Assembly (NCBI RefSeq): GCF_037042905.1
Contig: NC_087262.1
Location: forward strand, 24,652,501-24,716,500
From: Lytechinus pictus
Taxonomy: Eukaryota > Echinodermata > Echinoidea > Temnopleuroida > Toxopneustidae
Reading direction: 5' to 3'
Length of the DNA: 64,000 nucleotides
The notes beneath the pieces are model-generated. The model did not search any database, was not told the DNA's origin, and saw only the letters and a program-made list of their open reading frames with translations. Position numbers and translations under genes: made by a program. Each line of letters starts with the position of its first letter. Positions within the stretch are counted from its first letter, which is position 1. This document shows positions 62,169-64,000 of the stretch, piece after piece.

Positions 62169-63300
62169 TCTTCAAAGAAGTCACATTCCCAAAATATCTT
62201 TGTGATCATCTTTCCATTTGAATGACTTTCTAAGGGTTTTTCTGTTAAATGTGTGACAACTGACATTTACCCAATTATTATTGAAAAGAGATCAAAGATT
62301 TAAATTCACCAACACACTTAAGTCACCATGTAACACATTCCACATTCATGGTTGAATATAATACTTTCCGTTGTTATCTCCATTCTTTGTTTTTTTTTTT
62401 AAATCGAGTTCCAACTAACTAATTTAATTAATTTACATATCACTCTCAATTGAAATACAATCAAATTAAAGAAGGAATATCTTAAAACAAAGACTGCAAC
62501 TCGATTAAATTATTTCCTTCCAATAATTAGATAAAAGTCTCATCTTGAAAAGAATCAACCATAACATAAGACAATCAGCAACAATAATTATGCATAAGAA
62601 TGCAATTACAAATAAAATTTGATTCTATAGATATTTCAATAATTAATTAATAGGATGAGGGAGTTTAAATTGATGACAAAATAGAAAATGGCAATGCAAT
62701 AAAATGTCAAGAATACTGAAATGAATGAATACAAGAATAAACTAATCAACTCAGGAGTGAAATAGAAAGAATACTAACAAATGATAATTAGAAAATCCCA
62801 GGGCAAATCGTAGACATTGGAATTGGAAAAGCAGGTCACTTAAATGCAGGTCAATCTGAAGGAAAATAAAACTCATACGAGCAATAGAGAAAATGATAAA
62901 AGTGAACGAATCAGACAGAGAAAACGGAATTGAAAATGACAAAGATGACAATTTTGAGAAATGAGAAAAGATAAAGTAAAAAGTAAAAAGAGAATAGACA
63001 ATAGGACACAAGGAGAGACCAAAAATACAGAAAGACAAAGAGAGAAAGACAAGGGGACTGATACAGAAAAAACGTTATAAGAGGACAGAAATTATGGGAA
63101 ATATTTGATAGCTTCAATTTAGACTGAGGAAAAAGAATATGAAGTTCTGGTGAAAGAAAGCAAAGGAAAGAAATAGGGGGAAGGGAAAGCATAATTAAAT
63201 ACACAGAAAAAGAGAAATGGATGGAGAAGGAGAGAGCAGAGGGAGAAAGGCAAGAGAAAATGAATTGATTTGTCTAATCATATATTATTAGAAATTCTAA

Positions 63301-63720
63301 GTTAATATCTGGGGAAAAGGAGATCAAACGCAAAGAAAAAGGCAAAATCATGAGACGATAGAGAAGACATTCTACGTTAATATCTGGGGAAAAGGAAGAT
63401 CAAACGCAAAGAAAAAGGCAAAATCATGAGAAGATAGAGAAGACAGACAGAGAGATAGAGGTGGTAAAAAAGAGGGGGGAAATCCTGAGAGGATAAGTAT
63501 TCCTGTAAGGGCAAAGCAAGGTGGAATGGGGGTACATAAAGATACTCGTTAATATCTGTGGAAAAGGAAGATCAAACGCAAAGAAAAAGGCAAAATCATG
63601 AGAAGATAGAGAAGACAGACAGAGAGATAGAGGTGGTAAAAAAGAGGGGAAAAAGCCTGAGAGGATAAGTATTCCTGTAAGGGCAGAGCAAGGTGGAATG
63701 GGGGTACATGAAGATACTCT
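63301..63720. repeat. Purine-rich tandem triplication (75- and 172-bp offsets)
   Basis: GTTAATATCTGGGGAAAAGG begins at 63,301, 63,376 and, with TGTGG, at 63,548. The second and third copies are 172 bp long and almost identical, including AAGATCAAACGCAAAGAAAA, GACAGACAGAGAGATAGAGG and GGTGGAATGGGGGTACAT. The first copy holds only the first 75 bp. Confidence 0.9.
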
Positions 63721-64000
63721 CTACCGGTGGACACAATTGGTATTCCATACCGCACCAAGCTATGTATCGGGGATTATTGCCACCGTGCATAATTTATACC
63801 ACGCTGCGTGTCATAAAAAATGCATATACATTTGCCATGTGCAATTCCCCCATTAGCCTATTACTTGGCTATCTGCACACATTGATGCCTGGATGCTGAT
63901 TATGATATTAATATCAAGGAACAGGCAATGCTTGATAATTGCTTGATTTTAAAGCATCTTGATTCAGCATTGTTATCTATCATTAAATCATTTACAAGAT

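Larger units (their letters stand above)
54781..64000 (-). other. Presumed CaMKII intron 5' of the 55-nt exon; continues past the window
   Basis: No exon encoding the Gly-rich loop, the AAKI lysine or LEREARICRLLKHPNI is visible on the minus strand, so the intron is probably longer than 9.2 kb. It contains GT and CT microsatellites (55.95, 56.09-56.21, 57.73-57.95 kb), a SINE (59.4 kb), a 24-bp minisatellite (59.8-60.07 kb), a 771-bp inverted-repeat element (61.4-62.2 kb) and a purine-rich triplication (63.3-63.7 kb). In 54.8-55.9, 58.1-59.3, 60.1-61.4 and 62.2-63.3 kb I see only AT-rich sequence. Confidence 0.6.

Overview
This window is animal genomic DNA: AT-rich, full of microsatellites, minisatellites and short inverted-repeat transposons, with no prokaryote-style packed genes. 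The one gene I can recognise with confidence is a calcium/calmodulin-dependent protein kinase II (CaMKII) gene on the minus strand. It is seen as eight consecutive coding exons between 54,780 and 20,354. The exons join in phase through GT..AG introns into about 240 residues, equivalent to human CaMKII-alpha residues 74-314. They cover the rest of the N-lobe, the catalytic loop (HRDLK), DFG, the activation segment, the C-lobe, the autoinhibitory segment (HRQET, the Thr286 site) and the calmodulin-binding helix. The first exons (Gly-rich loop, ATP-binding Lys) must lie beyond 64,000. The variable linker and the hub domain must lie left of position 1. I found neither inside the window.

The repeat types (tRNA-derived SINEs, TTAA-flanked foldback elements, palindromic elements with a CATAAAG core, an element carrying TGACCTTTGACCT repeats) remind me of sea urchin and other marine invertebrate genomes. 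The kinase is of invertebrate type (Val at the Met281 position). An echinoderm, perhaps a sea urchin, is my best guess; it is inference only.

Layout, left to right. 1-20,353: presumed intron 3' of the 43-nt exon, with a 73-bp CCCAC-rich minisatellite (2.3-3.6 kb), a GAT-rich tract (4.7-5.1 kb), foldback elements and a SINE. 20,354-20,396: exon with GAILTTMLATRNFS. 20,397-33,854: 13.5-kb intron rich in foldback elements, three of them flanked by TTAA. 33,855-40,674: a compact cluster of five exons, with minisatellites filling the two introns between 37.4 and 40.6 kb. 40,675-51,206: 10.5-kb intron with a 0.9-kb element carrying nuclear-receptor DR1 motifs and an 86-bp tandem array that grew from inside a SINE. 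51,207-51,345 and 54,726-54,780: N-terminal-side kinase exons. 54,781-64,000: presumed intron with SINEs, a 24-bp GT-box minisatellite, a foldback transposon and a purine-rich triplication.

The most unusual structure is the 1.4-kb intron at 37,455-38,864. Most of it is two tandem arrays. One reiterates the 3' edge and donor site of the exon before it. The other reiterates the acceptor and 5' edge of the exon after it. The intron is thus packed with decoy splice junctions that still read as kinase peptide fragments.
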